A stretch of 64,000 bases of DNA from Pelomonas sp039929605 (lineage in GTDB: Bacteria > Pseudomonadota > Gammaproteobacteria > Burkholderiales > Burkholderiaceae_C): assembly GCF_039929605.1 (NCBI RefSeq), contig NZ_JBDSQX010000054.1, forward strand, positions 31,190 through 95,189. Reading direction: 5' to 3'. A model generated the notes under the pieces. It was not told the origin of the DNA. It saw nothing but the letters and a program-made list of their open reading frames with translations, and did not search any database. Made by a program: the position numbers and the translations under genes. The first letter of the stretch is position 1. Each line of letters starts with the position of its first letter. This document shows positions 27,081 to 42,000 of this stretch, in pieces.

Positions 27081-30000
27081 ATGTCGATCAAGTCCCTGCG
27101 CGCCCTGCGCCGCGCCTCCAAGAACGCATCCACCCGCGTTGAGGCCCGCCGCGCTGAGCCCTGGAAGATCGAGACGCTGGAGCCGAAGCTGCTGCTGTCG
27201 GCAGATGCGCTGCCCGCCGTACACCTGATGGCCATCCAGAGCGAGGCAGCGGCGGCGCCCAAGGTCTACGCCTTCGAGCGCGGCGAGGGTGCGGCCTGGG
27301 TGGATGCGCGCGTAGCAGGTGACGATGCGAGCGGCCTGCTGCGGTTGGGCGCCGGCATCGCGCCCAGCGACGTGGCGGTGCGCCGCGTCGTGGACGACGC
27401 CACCGGCCAGGCCGATGCGCTGGAACTGGCGCTGCGCGGCACGGCCGACCGCGTGCAGATCCGCGGCTTCTTCACCGCTGCCAGCCCGGTGCAAAGCGTC
27501 GCGTTTGCAGACGGCACGCGCTGGAGAGCCGACGAGCTGCCTGGCTTCATCGAGACCGGCCCGCAGCGCCAGGCGCTCGCGTCGAGCGTAGACGCTGCCG
27601 ACGCAACCGCCACCTACGACGCCACTGAGGATTTCAGCACCGCGAGCAATCCCGCTGGCGCGTGGAGTTATGGCTACTCCCCGCTGGGCGGGAGCGGCTA
27701 CGCCCTGACGCTGTTCGACCAGCCATCGGGCTCGACATGGAACAAGTCCGGCTACGTGACCTCGGGCACGCCAACGGCGTGGAAGAACACCACCGGCAGC
27801 ACCCAGTACGGCGTCGGCGCGGGGCGGATTGCCCTGCATCCGGGCCCGACCGCCGGTGGCGACTACGCGATCCTGCGGTTCACCGCGCCAGCCGATGGGC
27901 AGTACAAGCTAACCGGCCAGTTCTTCGCCGGTGACAGCGGCTCGATGAGCGGCAGCGTCGTGCTCAACGGCAACCTGGCCCAGCCGCTGCAGTACTTCGC
28001 CAGCACCACCGACGTCTCGGTGTTCTCGCTCGCACCGCTGCAGATGGTGGCCGGAGACACGCTGGACTTCGCGGTCGGCAACAACGGCAGCTTCTACAGC
28101 GGCAACACGCCGGTTGCGGTCGTCATTGAAAGCGTTGCCGCCGTCGTCGCACCCTCCACCGGCAACAACCTCTACCTGTTCGGCCGTGGCGACGGCGCGA
28201 CGACGGTGCAGTCCTATTCGGACCCCAACCTCGGCAAGGTCAATACGCTGCAGTTCAAGAGCGGTGTGCTGCCCGCCGATGTCAGCGTCGCCCGCGCGAC
28301 GGACGGCCAGGCGGGCGGCAATGTCGCGTTGGCGCTGACGATCAACGGCACCGCCGACGTCATTTCATTCAACGGCTTCCTGTACGGCGGCACGCCGGCC
28401 AACGAGTTCAACGGCCTGCAGCGGGTCACCTTCGCCGACGGCACGGTCTGGGATGTGTCGCAGCTGCTCTTCCTGCTCGGCATGGGCACGGCGGGCAATG
28501 ACGGCCTCAACGGCGGCGCGGGCGCCGACCTGCTGAACGGCGCGGCCGGCAACGACGGCCTGAACGGCGGCGGCGGCAACGACACGCTCTACGGCGGCGC
28601 GGGCAGCGACAGCCTCGAAGGCAGCGATGGCGACGACATCCTCGACGGCGGCAGTGGCGACGACACCACCAACGGCGGCACCGGCAGCAACACCTTCCTG
28701 TTCGGCCGCGGCGACGGCTCGGACCGGCTCTACTACAACCACAACGGCGGTCAGGCGCGCATCAACACGCTGCAGTTCAAGGCTGGCGTCACGCCGGGCG
28801 ACATCCTGCTGCGCCAGGCCTACGACAACTACTTCGGCGGCAACCGCGCGCTGGAGCTGGCCATCGTCGGCACCGCCGACAAGGTCACCGTCAACGCCTT
28901 CTTCCTCAACGACGACCCGGCCAATGCCTACGCGGGCATCCAGCTCGTCCGCTTCGCCGACGGCACCGAGTGGACGGCCAACCAGCTCGTCACCCTGCTG
29001 CTGGCCGGCACGCCCGGCGACGACAGCCTGCGCGGCACCAGCGCGGCCGACACCCTCAGCGGCGGCGCCGGCAATGACTCGCTCAACGGCGCGGCGGGCG
29101 ACGACGTCATCTCAGGCGGTACGGGCAATGACAGCCTCACCGGCGAGGCCGGCGCCGATCAACTGCTGGGCGGCGATGGCGACGACAGCCTGGACGGCGG
29201 CGACGGCAATGACACGCTGGAAGGCGGCGCGGGCAACGACACGCTGAACGCCGGGGCCGGCAGCAACACCTTCCTATTCGGCCGTGGCGACGGCCAGGAC
29301 CGCCTCTACTACAACCACAACGGTGGTCAGGCGCGCACGAATGTGCTGGTCTTCAAGGCCGGCATCGTGCCGGGCGACATCGTCGTCAAGCAGGCCTACG
29401 ACAACTACTTCGGTGGCAACCGTGCCTTGGAGCTGAGCATTGCCGGCACCGCCGACAAGGTCACGATCAATGCCTTCTTCCTGAACGACGACATCGCCAA
29501 CGCCTACTCCGGCATCCAGCGCGTGCGCTTTGCCGACGGCACCGAGTGGGATGCTGCGGCCATCGTCAACATGCTGTTTGCCGGCTCGGACGGCAACGAC
29601 GACCTGCGCGGCACCAGCGGTGCCGACATCCTCAACGGCGGCGCCGGCAATGACTCGCTCAACGGTGCGGCGGGGGACGACGTCATTTCAGGCGGCACGG
29701 GCAATGACAGCCTCACCGGCGAAGCCGGCGCCGACCAGCTCCTCGGCAACGACGGCGACGACAGCCTGGACGGCGGCGAGGGCGACGACACGCTGGAGGG
29801 CGGCGCGGGCAACGACACGCTGAACGCCGGTGCAGGCAACAACACGTTTGTGTTCGGCCGTGGCGATGGTCAGGACCGGCTGTACTACAACCACGACGGC
29901 GGCCAGGCGCGCATCAACACGCTGCAGTTCAAGCCGGGCGTGCTGCCGGCGGACGTGATCGTCAAGCAGGCCTACGACAACTATTTCGGCGGCAACCGGG

Positions 30001-33000
30001 CGCTGGAGCTGAGCATTGCCGGCACGACCGACAAGGTCACGGTCAATGCCTTCTTCTTGAACGACGACCCGGCCAATGCCTACAACGGCCTGCAGAGGGT
30101 GCGCTTCGACGACGGCACCGAGTGGGACATCGCCGCCATGCTGGCCCGGCTCTACGTCGGCAGCGACGGCGACGACGTCTGGCGCGGCACCAACGCCGAC
30201 GAGACCTTCAGCGGCGGCCTGGGCAACGACAACATCTCCGGCGCGGGCGGCAACGACCTCATCGACGGTGGCGCTGGCAACGACAGCCTGGCGGGCGACG
30301 ACGGCGACGACACGCTCATCGGCGGCACGGGCAACGACAGCCTGAGCGGCGGCGCCGGCAAGGACCTGCTGCAAGGCGGTGACGGCGACGACAGCCTGGA
30401 CGGCGGTGACGGCGACGACACGCTGGACGGCGGCGCGGGCAACGACACGATCAACGCGGGCACCGGCAGCAACACCTTCCTGTTCGGCCGTGGCGATGGC
30501 CAGGATCGGCTGTACTACAACCACAACGGCGGCCAGGCACGCGTCAACACGCTGCAGTTCAAGGCCGGCGTTCTGCCGGCGGATGTGATCGTCAAGCAGG
30601 CCTACGACAACTACTTTGGCGGCAACCGCGCGTTGGAGCTGAGCATCGCCGGCACCGCCGACAAGGTCAGCGTCAACGCCTTCTTCTACGGTGACGACCC
30701 GGCCAATGCATACAACGGCCTGCAGCGGGTGCGCTTCGACGACGGTACCGAATGGGACATCGCCACGCTGGTCGCCAAGGTCTTCACGGCGACCGACGGT
30801 GATGACACCTGGCGCGGCACCAATGCGCCAGAGAGCTTCAGTGGCGGCCTGGGCAACGACAGCATCTCCGGCGCGGGCGGCAACGACGTCATCGACGGCG
30901 GCCCGGGCAACGACACACTGGCGGGCGAAGACGGCGACGACACCCTCATCGGCGGCACGGGCAACGACAGCCTGAGCGGCGGCGCCGGCAAGGACTTGCT
31001 GCAGGGCGGTGACGGCGACGACAGCCTCGACGGCGGCGACGGCGACGACACGCTGGACGGCGGCGCCGGCAACGACACGCTGAACGCCGGCGCCGGCAGC
31101 AACACCTTCCTGTTCGGCCGTGGCGATGGCCAGGACCGGCTGTACTACAACCACGACGGCGGTCAGGCGCGCGTCAACACGCTGCAGTTCAAGGCCGGCG
31201 TGCTGCCGGCGGACGTGGTCGTCAAGCAAGCCTATGACAACTACTTCGGCGGCAACCGCGCGCTGGAGCTGAGCATTGCCGGCAGCGCCGACAAGGTCAC
31301 CGTCAATGGCTTCTTCTACAACGACGACCCAGCCAACGCCTACAACGGCCTGCAGAAGGTCCGCTTCGACGACGGCACCGAATGGGACATCGCCTACCTC
31401 CTGGCCACGCTGCTGGCCGGCACGGCGGGCGATGACAACGTCGCCGGCACCAGCGCGGCCGACGAGATGCACGGCGGCGCCGGCAACGACACGCTGGCCG
31501 GCCGCGGCGGCAATGACCTGATCTACGGCGAAGAGGGCAACGACGCGCTCTACGGCGAAGACAGTGCCGACACGCTCGTTGGCGGCGCCGGCAACGACTA
31601 TCTCGACGGCGGCAACGGCAACAACATCTACGTCTTCGGCCGTGGCGATGGCCAGGACAACATCGCCGGCCGCTACGACGTGACAGCCGGCAAGCTGAAC
31701 ACCTTGCAGTTCCGCGCCGACGTGCTGCCGGGTGACGTGACGGTGCGCCGCGTCTACGAGAGCCAGAGCGGCGGCATCAACGGCCTGGAGCTGGCCATCG
31801 TCGGCAGCAACGACCGCATCACCGCCAACTACTTCTTCAACGGCGACGACCCGGGCAACTTCTACAACCCGCTGCAGCAGGCCACCTTCGCCGACGGCAC
31901 GGTCTGGAACATCGCCCGCCTGCTGGAGCTGATGAGTGCCGGCACGGAGGCCAACGACAACCTGCGCGGCACCAACGGTGCCGACGTCCTCACCGGTGGG
32001 CGCGGCGACGACATCCTCGTTGGCAACGACGGTAACGACCGTCTGCTCGGCGGCGACGGCAACGACGCGCTCTACGGCGGCAACGGCAACGACACGCTGG
32101 ACGGCGGCGCCGGCAACGACTATCTCGACGCCAGCTACGGCAACAACACCTACCTCTTCGGTCGTGGTGACGGCCAGGACACCATCGTCTCGCTGTACGA
32201 CCCGACGGCGGGCAAGCTCAACACCGTGCAGCTCAAGGCCGGTGTGGCCGTGGGCGACGTGCTGCTGCGCCGCGTGGGCGGCACCCAAGGCAGCGCCAAC
32301 GAATCCATCGAGCTGGTCATTGCCGGCACGACGGACCGGCTGCTGATCAACTACTTCTTCCAGGGCGACAACCCGGCCAGCGTCTACAACCCCGTCCAGC
32401 AGATCCGCTTCGACGACGGCACGACCTGGAACATCGGCGCCATCCTGGCGGCACTCGGCCAGGGCGCGGCGGGCGACGACGTGCTGCGCGGCACCACCGG
32501 CGGCGAAACGCTGACCGGCGGGCGCGGCAACGACAGCCTCGAAGGCCTGGACGGCAACGACAGCCTCGTTGGTGGCGACGGCAACGACGCGCTCTACGGC
32601 GGCAACGGCGACGACACGCTGAACGGCGGTGCCGGCAACGACTACCTGGACGCCAGCTACGGCAACAACACCTACCTGTTCGGTCGCGGTGACGGCCAGG
32701 ACACCATCGTGTCGCTGTACGACCCGACGGCGGGCAAGCTCAACACCGTCCAGTTCCGCGCCGGCACCACGACCGCTGATGTCGTTCTGCGTCGCACGAC
32801 CGGCACCCAGGGCGGCGCCAACGAGTCGCTGGAGATCACGCTCGTCGGCAGCGATGACCGCCTGATCGTCAACTACTTCTTCCAGGGCGGCAGCAGCGCC
32901 AGCGTCTACAACCCCGTCCAGCAACTCCGCTTCGACGACGGTACGGCCTGGGACCTGGCCGCCATCACGGCGCGCCTGGCGACGGCGCCCGCGACGACGA

Positions 33001-36000
33001 CGATCAATGGCACCAACCTCGCCGACACGCTGACCGGCACGGCCGCCAACGAGACGATCAACGGCCTGGGCGGCAACGACGTCATCGCCGGCGGCGGCGG
33101 CACCGACTTCCTGGCCGGCGGCACGGGCAACAACACCTACCTCTTCAACCGCGGTGACGGTGTCGACACCATCCTCTACAGCGGCGACACCAACGGCAGC
33201 CGGCTGAACGTCGTGCGCCTGGGCCCGGGCATCCTGACGACCGACCTCGTCCTCAAGCGCGCCCTCGACAGCCAGACCAACCGCTACAGCGCGCTGCAGA
33301 TCGGCATCGCCGGCACGGCCGACAAGCTGGTCATCAACTACTTCCTCGAAAGCGACAACCCGACCACCGCCTACAACCCGGTCCAGCAGCTGCAGTTCGA
33401 CGACGGCACGATCTGGACAGCCAGCCAGATCTTCGCGCGCCTGAACCTGCCGACGACCGGCGACGACACGCTGACCGGCTCCACCGGCGGCGAAACGCTG
33501 GACGGCGGCGCCGGCAACGACACCTTGAGCGCACGCGGCGGCAACGACACGCTCCTCGGCGGCGCGGGCGATGACCTGCTCTACGGCGAGGCCGGCAACG
33601 ACACGCTCGAAGGCGGCACCGGCAACGACTACCTCAGCGTCGGCGCCGGCAGCAACACCGTGCTGCTCAGCCTGGGCGACGGCGTCGACACGCTGGCCTA
33701 CACCGACTACGACACCAGCAAGACCAACACGCTGCTGTTCAGCGCTGGCATCGCGCCCAGCGACGTCAAGCTCAGGCGCGTGCTGGAGGAAGGCGCACGC
33801 AGCTACCGCGCGCTGGAGGTTGCCTACGGCGGTGGCGGCGACAAGCTCATCGTCAACGCCTTCTTCGAGAACGAGGACCCCAACCGCGGCTACAACCCGC
33901 TGCAGCGCATCCAGTTCGCCGACGGCACCATCTGGAGCCTGGCCGACATGCAGGCCATGGTGCTGGCCAGCACCGCTGCGGGCGACACGATCAACGGCAG
34001 CGCCTGGGCCGAAACGCTGGACGGTGGCGAGGGCAACGACACCCTCAGCGGTGGCGCCGGCAACGACACGCTGCTGGGCGGCGGCGGTGACGACCTGCTC
34101 TATGGCGGTGACGGCAACGACACGCTGGACGGCAGCACCGGCAACGACTACTTCAACGTCGGCACCGGCAACAACACCATCACCCTGGGCCTGGGCGACG
34201 GCGCCGACACGCTGGCCTACACCGACTACGACACCAGCAAGACCAATACGCTGTTGTTCAAGGCAGGCATCGCGCCGGCCGACGTGAAGCTGACGCGCGT
34301 GCTGGAAGAGGGCGCACGCGCCTACCGCGCGCTGGAAGTCGCCTACGGCACGGGCGGCGACAAGCTCATCGTCAACGCCTTCTTCGAGAACGACGACCCG
34401 AACCGCGGCTACAACCCGCTGCAGAGGATCGAGTTCGCCGACGGCACCGTCTGGGCCCTCGCCGACATCGTCGCCCGCGTGAATGCCAGCACCGACGGCG
34501 CCGACTACCTCACCGGCACGGCCAGCGGCGAGACGCTGGAAGGCGGCGCCGGTGGCGACACCCTCGCCGGCCGTGGCGGCAACGACACGCTGCGCGGCGG
34601 CACGGGCAACGACAGCCTCTTCGGCGAGGCCGGCACCGACGCGCTGGAAGGCGGCGACGGCGACGACCTGCTCTACGGCGGCGAAGGCGCCGACACGTTG
34701 GACGGCGGCACGGGCAACGACTACCTCAGCCTCGGCAACGGCAGCAACACCGTGCTGCTGGGCCTGGGTGACGGCGTCGACACGCTGGCCTACACCGACT
34801 ACGACACCAGCAAGACCAACACGCTGTTGTTCAAGGCCGGCATCGCTCCCAGCGACGTGAAGCTGAGCCGCGTGCTGGAAGAGGGCGCCCGCGCCTACCG
34901 CGCGCTGGAAGTCGCCTATGGCAACGGCGGTGACAAGCTCATCGTCAACGCCTTCTTCGAGAGCGAGGACCCCAACCGCGGCTACAACCCGCTGCAGAAG
35001 ATCCAGTTCGCCGACGGCACGGTGTGGACCCTGGCCGACATCGTCGCGCGTGCGCTGGCTGGCACGCCGGCCAACGACAGCATCAGCGGCACGAGCTGGT
35101 CGGAGACGCTGGACGGCGGCAACGGCAACGACAGCATCAACGCGGGCGCGGGCAACGACACGCTGCTCGGCGGCGCGGGCGACGACAGCCTGACGGGCGA
35201 GGACGGCAACGACGCCTTCGACGGCGGCACCGGCAACGACACCCTCAACGCCGGCAACGGCAACAACACCTACCTGTTCGGTCGCGGTGACGGCCAGGAC
35301 ACGCTGCTGGAAAGCGCGTACAGCACCACCAAGATCAACACGCTGCAGTTCAGGGCCGGCATCGTCCCGGCGGACGTCGTCGTCCGCCGCGTCTTCGACT
35401 ACCGCACGGCGCAGTACACGGCCATCAGCCTCAGCCTCGCGAACAGCGACGACAAGCTGACCGTCTCCTACTTCTTCTACGGCAACGACCCGCGCAACGG
35501 CTACAACCCGCTGCAGCAGGTCAAGTTCGACAACGGCACGACCTGGGACCTCAACGCCCTCGTCGCCGAGGTCGACAAGGCCGTCGGCATGGACCTCGTC
35601 GTCCAGAACGTCAGCGTCACGCCGGCTGCCGGTGCCAGCCAGTTCCTGTCCGGCGGCAACGTCGTCGTCACGTGGACGACCGTCAACCAGGGCCCCACCG
35701 CCACCATCGGCGACTTCGCCGACCGCGTCACGCTGCGCACCGCTGGCGGCGACGTGCTGGCCGAGTTCCTGCTGCCCTACGTCGAGGCCACCTCGGGCGC
35801 GCTCGCGTCCGGCGCCAGCATCACGCGCACCGCCACGCTCAAGCTGCCCGACGGGCCGACCGGCGCTGGCAGCCTGCTGGCCGTCATCGAGAGCGACTTC
35901 GGCAACACGCAGAAGGAAGGCGGCGTCACCGAGACCAACAACCGCGGCCAGGTGGCCTTCACGAGCACGCTGGCCGAGTACGTCAACTACGTCAACCTGA

Positions 36001-39000
36001 CGGCCAGCAACCTCAGCATTACGCCCGCAGGCGATTGGCAGAACGGCGACGCCGTCACTGTCGGCTGGACGACGACCAACGCCGGCACCATCCCGCCGGG
36101 GCGCAGCTGGACCGAGCGCGTCGAGGTGCTCAACCAGACCACCGGCGTCGTCATCGCCAGCCTCACCAAGACCGGCACGCCGGCCGAAGCCGCACCCGGC
36201 GCCAGCGTCAACCGCAGCGCCACGTTCAACTGGCCCGGCGGCGCCAACGCGGCCGGCGCCATCCGCCTGCGCGTCATCGTCGACGCCGGCAACGAGATCG
36301 CCGAGTTCAACAGCACCGGCACGCTGGAGAACGACAACCAGCTTGAAAGCAACGTCAACGTCGGCAGCGACCTGATCGCCCGCGGCCTCAGCCTGGACTC
36401 GAGCACACCCACATCCGGCGACGTGCTGACGCTGCGCTGGGAAGACGTCAACCAGGGCCGCGTCGCCACCAACCTGACGCACCAGGACCGCGTCGTCATC
36501 CGCCAGCGCAATGCCGACGGCAGCGCAGGCCCGGTGTTGGTGGACACCCTCGTCAGTTTCACCGGCGCCGCTTCGCTGCCGATGGCGGCGGGCGAGGTGC
36601 GCCAGCGCAGCTATGGCTTCGCACTGCCGCAAGGGCTGCGTGGTGCGGGCACCTTCGACGTGACCGTCAGCGTCGACCGCAGCAGCACCGGCCAAGGCAT
36701 CCTGTTCGAGGCCAATGCCGATGGCACGGCCGAGAGCAACAACGACGCGGCCTGGAGCTTCACCGCCGCGCTGCGCACCTATGCCGACCTCGCCGTCACG
36801 ACGGTCGATGTGCCGCCCAGCGCCAGCTCGGGCAACGACATCAGCGTCGGCTGGACCGTCAAGAACAACGGCGCCGCAGCCGCCACCGCCACCGGCGGCT
36901 GGGTCGACCGCATCGTGCTGAGCCGTGACGACATCGTCGGCAATGGCGACGATGTCGTGCTGGCCGAAGTGCCGCGCGGCACCGCACTTGCGTCCGGCAT
37001 CAGCTATAGCCAGACCGCCACGGTGCGCATCCCCTCGCGCATCGACGGCGCCTACCGCATCGCCGTCATCAGCGACGCGACCACCAAGGTCACCGAGCCT
37101 GACACGCGCGCCGACAACGCCAAGCTCTCGGCTGCCATCACCGTCACCCAGACCTACGCCGACCTCGTGCCGACGCTGACCGTCGTGCCGGCCGAAGTTT
37201 TCGCGGGTCGCAGTGCGCGCGTGGAGTGGTCCGTCCGCAACTCGGGCACCGTCGCGACCGACGTGAACCGCTGGGTCGACCAGGTCTACCTCAGCAGCAC
37301 GCCGAGCCTCACGGCCCAGTCCACGCTACTCGGCTCCGTCACCCGCGTGGGTACGCTGGCCAAGGACGACAGCTACGCCGCCGGCCTGGACTTCACCGTG
37401 CCGCGCGACGCCGCCGGCCAGCGCTACTTCATCGTCAAGACCGACGCCTTCACAGCGGTCTATGAACTCGGCCGCACCGACAACAACGTCGTCGTCGCCA
37501 CCGACGCGACCCTCGTCAAGGCTGAGCCGAAACCTAACCTGCTGATCGAGGGCGTCAGTGCGCCCACGAGCTGGCGCGTCGGCCAGACCGTGCAGCTCAG
37601 CTACACGGTGCGCAATGCCGGCAACGACGCCGTCAGCGGCTTCTTCGGTGAAGAGATCCGCCTCGTCGACACGCTGGGCTTGGCGCCCACGCAGGTGCTC
37701 ACCAGCACCTGGGCCTTCCAGACCCTGGCCGCCGGCGGCACGCTGGTGCAGAACCTCAGCCTCGCCGTACCCGCCATCCCACCGGGCAACTGGCGCCTGG
37801 AGATCGCCGCCGACAAGGGCAACTACGTCGTCGAGTCCAACGAGACCGACAACGCGGCCACGGCGGCCATTGCCGTCATTGCGCCGGACCTCGTGGTCGG
37901 CAACCTCACCACCACCGGCCTGTTGCAGGGCGGCGAGGCCGTTGCACTGGCCTGGAAGACGCGCAACACCGGTAGCGCGCCGGCCGCGAGCATCCGCGAG
38001 AAGGTCTACCTGTCCAGGGATGGCACGGTTGACGCCGCCGACACGCTGCTCGGCGAGCGCCTCATCGACAGCCTGGCCGCCGGCGCCAGCAGCGACGGCT
38101 CACTGAACTTCACGCTGCCGGTCGACCTCTCCGGCAGCTGGCGCCTCATCGTCGTCACCGACACGGCCGCCGCCAACAACGAATCGACCAACGAGGGCAA
38201 CAACCAGGACTCGCTGGCCGTCAATGTGGCGCTGGACGCCTATGCCGACCTGGCCGTGCTCAGCGTCAGTGCGCCCACGCAGGTCATCGACGACCCGGCC
38301 AGCATCACGGTGGAGTGGACCGTCAAGAACGAAGGCCCCGGCGCCGGCCGCGCGACGAGCTGGACCGACCGCGTCATCTACAGCACCAATGCCATCCTCG
38401 GCGACAGCGACGACATCGTGCTGGCCAACGTCGTGCACGACGGCGCGCTGGCCGCAGGCGCGAGCTACAACGGCAGCCTGGACTACGCCTTCGGCCCGGC
38501 CTTCAGCCGCCACGGCACGATCTTCGTCAAGAGTGACGCGACTGGCACCGTCTGGGAAAACGGCAGCGAGACCAACAACGTCAAGGACGCCGGCCACGGG
38601 ACCGACGTGATGCCCATTCCCTACGCCGACATGCGCGTCGAGGCCGTCTCCACGCCCAGCACGGCCTACAGCGGCCGTGACCTGACCGTGCAATGGACGG
38701 TCGCCAACCGCGGCATCGGCATCACCAACACGACGAGCTGGAACGACAGCGTCTGGCTCAGCAAGAACGCCGACGGCAGCGGCCAGACCTACAACCTCGG
38801 CAGCGCCGGCCACCTCGGCCAGATGGCCGTGGGCGACACCTACAACCGCAGCATCAACGTGCGCCTGCCGGAGGGCATCTCGGGCGACTGGTTCCTGAAT
38901 GTCTCCACCAGTGGCCCCTACGAGTTCATCTACGCCGACAACAACGTGGGCCACTCGCTGGCCGTGCCCGTCACGCTGAGCGATTCGCCCGACCTCGTCG

Positions 39001-42000
39001 TCGAAGCCCTGGACGCACCGGCCGCCGCGCAGGAAGGCGCCCTCGTCGACGTCAGCTGGACGGTGCTCAACCAAGGCATTGCCCGCGCCGCCGGCCAGTG
39101 GCAGGACACCGTGCTGCTGCTGGCGCCTAACGGCTCCACCGTGGTGCTGGGCAACTACGTCTACGACCGCGGCCTGGACGCCGGCCTGCGCTACAGCCGC
39201 ACCGAGCAGGTCCGCCTGCCGAGCAAGATCGAAGGCGGCTACCGCCTGCGCGTCGTCACCAACAGCCTGGTCGGCACCGGCGGCAGCCCGCAGGTCTACG
39301 AGTACGGCAGCGCGCGCGACAACAACACCACGACGGACACCGACGCCATCGTCGTCAGCCTGAACGACCGGCCCGACCTGCGCGTCACCGACATCGACCT
39401 GCCCGCCAGCGTGACAGCCGGCACCAGCCTGGGCCTGAAGTTCACGGTCGGCAACTTCGGCCCCGAGGCCACTTCGGGCCAGTGGCAGGACTACGTCTAC
39501 CTGTCCCTGGACGGCATCGTCAGCGCCGACGACGTGCTGCTGGCGCGTGTCGACAGCGGCTCGGCCCTGAGCCCGGGCGGTGATCCCTACACGACCACCG
39601 TCAACGGCGTCGACATCCCCATCCGCTACCGCGGCGATGTCTACATCATCGTGGCCGCCGACGGCGCCAACCGTGTCGACGAATACCCCAGCGAAGCCAA
39701 CAACACGCGCGCCGAGCGCATCCACATCAACCCCATCCCGTTCGCCGACCTCGTCACCAGCGACGTCGTCGCTCCCGACCAGGCCGTGCACGGCGCCACC
39801 ATCGAGGTGCGCTACAAGGTCACCAACAAGGGCTCGGCTACCACGCGCGGCGACGCCGCCTCCACCAACAGCTGGACCGACACCATCTGGCTGACCGTCG
39901 ACAAGACCCGCCCCAACCCAGGCAAGGGCGACATCAAGATTGGCCAGATCACGCACACCGGCCACCTCGCCATCGGCGAGGACTACCTCGGCACCGCCAA
40001 CGTGCAGATCCCCGACGACATCCAGTCGGCGCGCTACTACGTCACCGTCTGGAGCGACACCTACGACGCGATCCTGGAGGACACGCTCTCCAGCAACATC
40101 AACCCCGACGATCCGACCCAGATCGACAACAACAACTACAAGTCGCGCGACGCCGACGGCCTAGGGCCCATGAAGGTGCTGGGCATCACGCCGCCCGACC
40201 TGCAGGTCACCAGCGTCATCGCGCCCGCCAACGCAGCGGCCGCCGGCAGCTACACCTTCAGCTACACGGTGAAGAACCGCGCCGACGCCTTCGGCGGCGC
40301 CTGGACCGACAAGGTCTGGCTGATGGACAACCCCGATCCCACGCAGGCCAAGGTCTACTGGCTGCTCGGCGAGTTCAAGCAGCAGCGCGCACTGGGCAAC
40401 GGCGAGTCCTACAGCGTCAGCCAGACGGTCGACCTCGGCCCCTCGGTCAGCGGCGCCTACCTGGTCGTGCAGACCGATGCCAACTACGGCTTCACGGGCC
40501 GCAACGAGGTGACCGAGGTCGCGGAGGACAACAACGTCAACCGCGCCGCGTCCAACGTCACCAACGCGCCGGCCGACCTGCGCGTCACCAACGTCACGAC
40601 GCTGCCGACCAACTACTCCGGCGAGGACACGACCGTCACCTGGACGGTGCAGAACTTTGGCGCAGCCGTCTGGAGCGGCACCAAAGGCTGGCTGGACAAC
40701 ATCTGGGTCAGCCCGGACCCGACCTTCATCCCGCAGCGCGCCACGCAGATCGGCTCGGTCGTGCACAGCAACACCGCGACGCTGGGCGCAGGCGAGAGCT
40801 ACACCGCCAGCGCCGTCGTCAAGCTGCCACCGGGCACCGACGGCAAGTACTACATCTACGTGATGGCGGACGGCAAGCACCAGCCCGAGTCGCTCGCCCC
40901 CGAGATCGGGCGCGGTGAAAGCGCCGACCCGCGCTACCAGTCGCAAGATGAGATCGTCGCGCCGACCACGCCGCACAGCGACTTCAACGCCTACACCCGC
41001 GATATCTACTACACCACCTCGGTTTTCGAGGGTGCCCGCCGCGACAACAACCTCGGTCAGGGCACGCTGAACATCATCTACCGTGAGCCCGATCTGCAGA
41101 TCGACTTGATCACCGTCAACAACCCCAACCCGGGCTCGGGCGACACCATCACCGCGACCTGGACGGTCACCAACCGCGGCACGCGCGACACCCGCGTGCC
41201 CGGCTGGTTCGACGGCGTCTACCTGTCGCGTGATGCGACGTTGGACCCGAGCGACTACCCGCTCGTCGACCGCGGCAGCGAGGCTGAAGTGCTGCTGCGC
41301 GCTCGCCAGGTCTACCTGACCGACGCGTTAGGCAAGCCGCGTTACCTGAAGCCGGGCGAGAGCTACACGCAATCGGCCACCTTCGCGATCCCGACGTCCA
41401 TCAGCGGCGACTTCAAGCTCATCGTCAAGGCCGACACCGGCGTCTTCCGGGACTTCTCCGCCCAGGTGCCCAGCACCATCCGCAGCGGCCTGCCGGTCAT
41501 CACCGAGAGCGGTGCCAACGGCGTGCTGGAGTTCAAGGACGAGGCCAACAACACCGCGCAGATCGCGTTGCCGATCACGCTGGCCGCGCCGCCCGACCTG
41601 CAGGTCACCAGCGTCACCGCGCCCGACGCGGTCATCGCCGGCCAGAACTTCACCGTCGCCTACAAGGTCGACAACCTCGGCGGCAAGACGCCGACGGACC
41701 AGGGCAGCTGGTACGACATGGTCTACCTGTCCAAGGACCGCTTCCTGGACCTGAACAAGGACCGCTACCTCGGCTACGTGCAACACGGCGGCGGTCTCGC
41801 GGCCGGCGCCAGCTACACCGGCTCGCTCACCTACACCGCGCCGCGAGACCTTGAGGGGCCCTACTACGTCTTCGTGGTGACCGACCCGGCGCGCATCTGG
41901 GGCAGTGGCGAGACCGGCCAGGTGCTGGAGTTCGGCAAGGACGACAACAACAACGCGGCGGCCATCCAGCCCATGCGCATCGAAACGCCGCCGCCGGCGG

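Noticed and set aside
28485..35580. CRISPR-like array because of regularly spaced repeats
   Set aside because: The repeats are coding RTX modules hundreds of bases long in a continuous frame, without short constant repeats and unique spacers.
29688..36695. 2,335-codon open frame on the minus strand inside the giant gene
   Set aside because: It is an antisense shadow created by GC-rich codon bias. The plus strand clearly encodes RTX/CARDB domains, and the minus frame has low-complexity Val/Ala/Gln content with no domain pattern.
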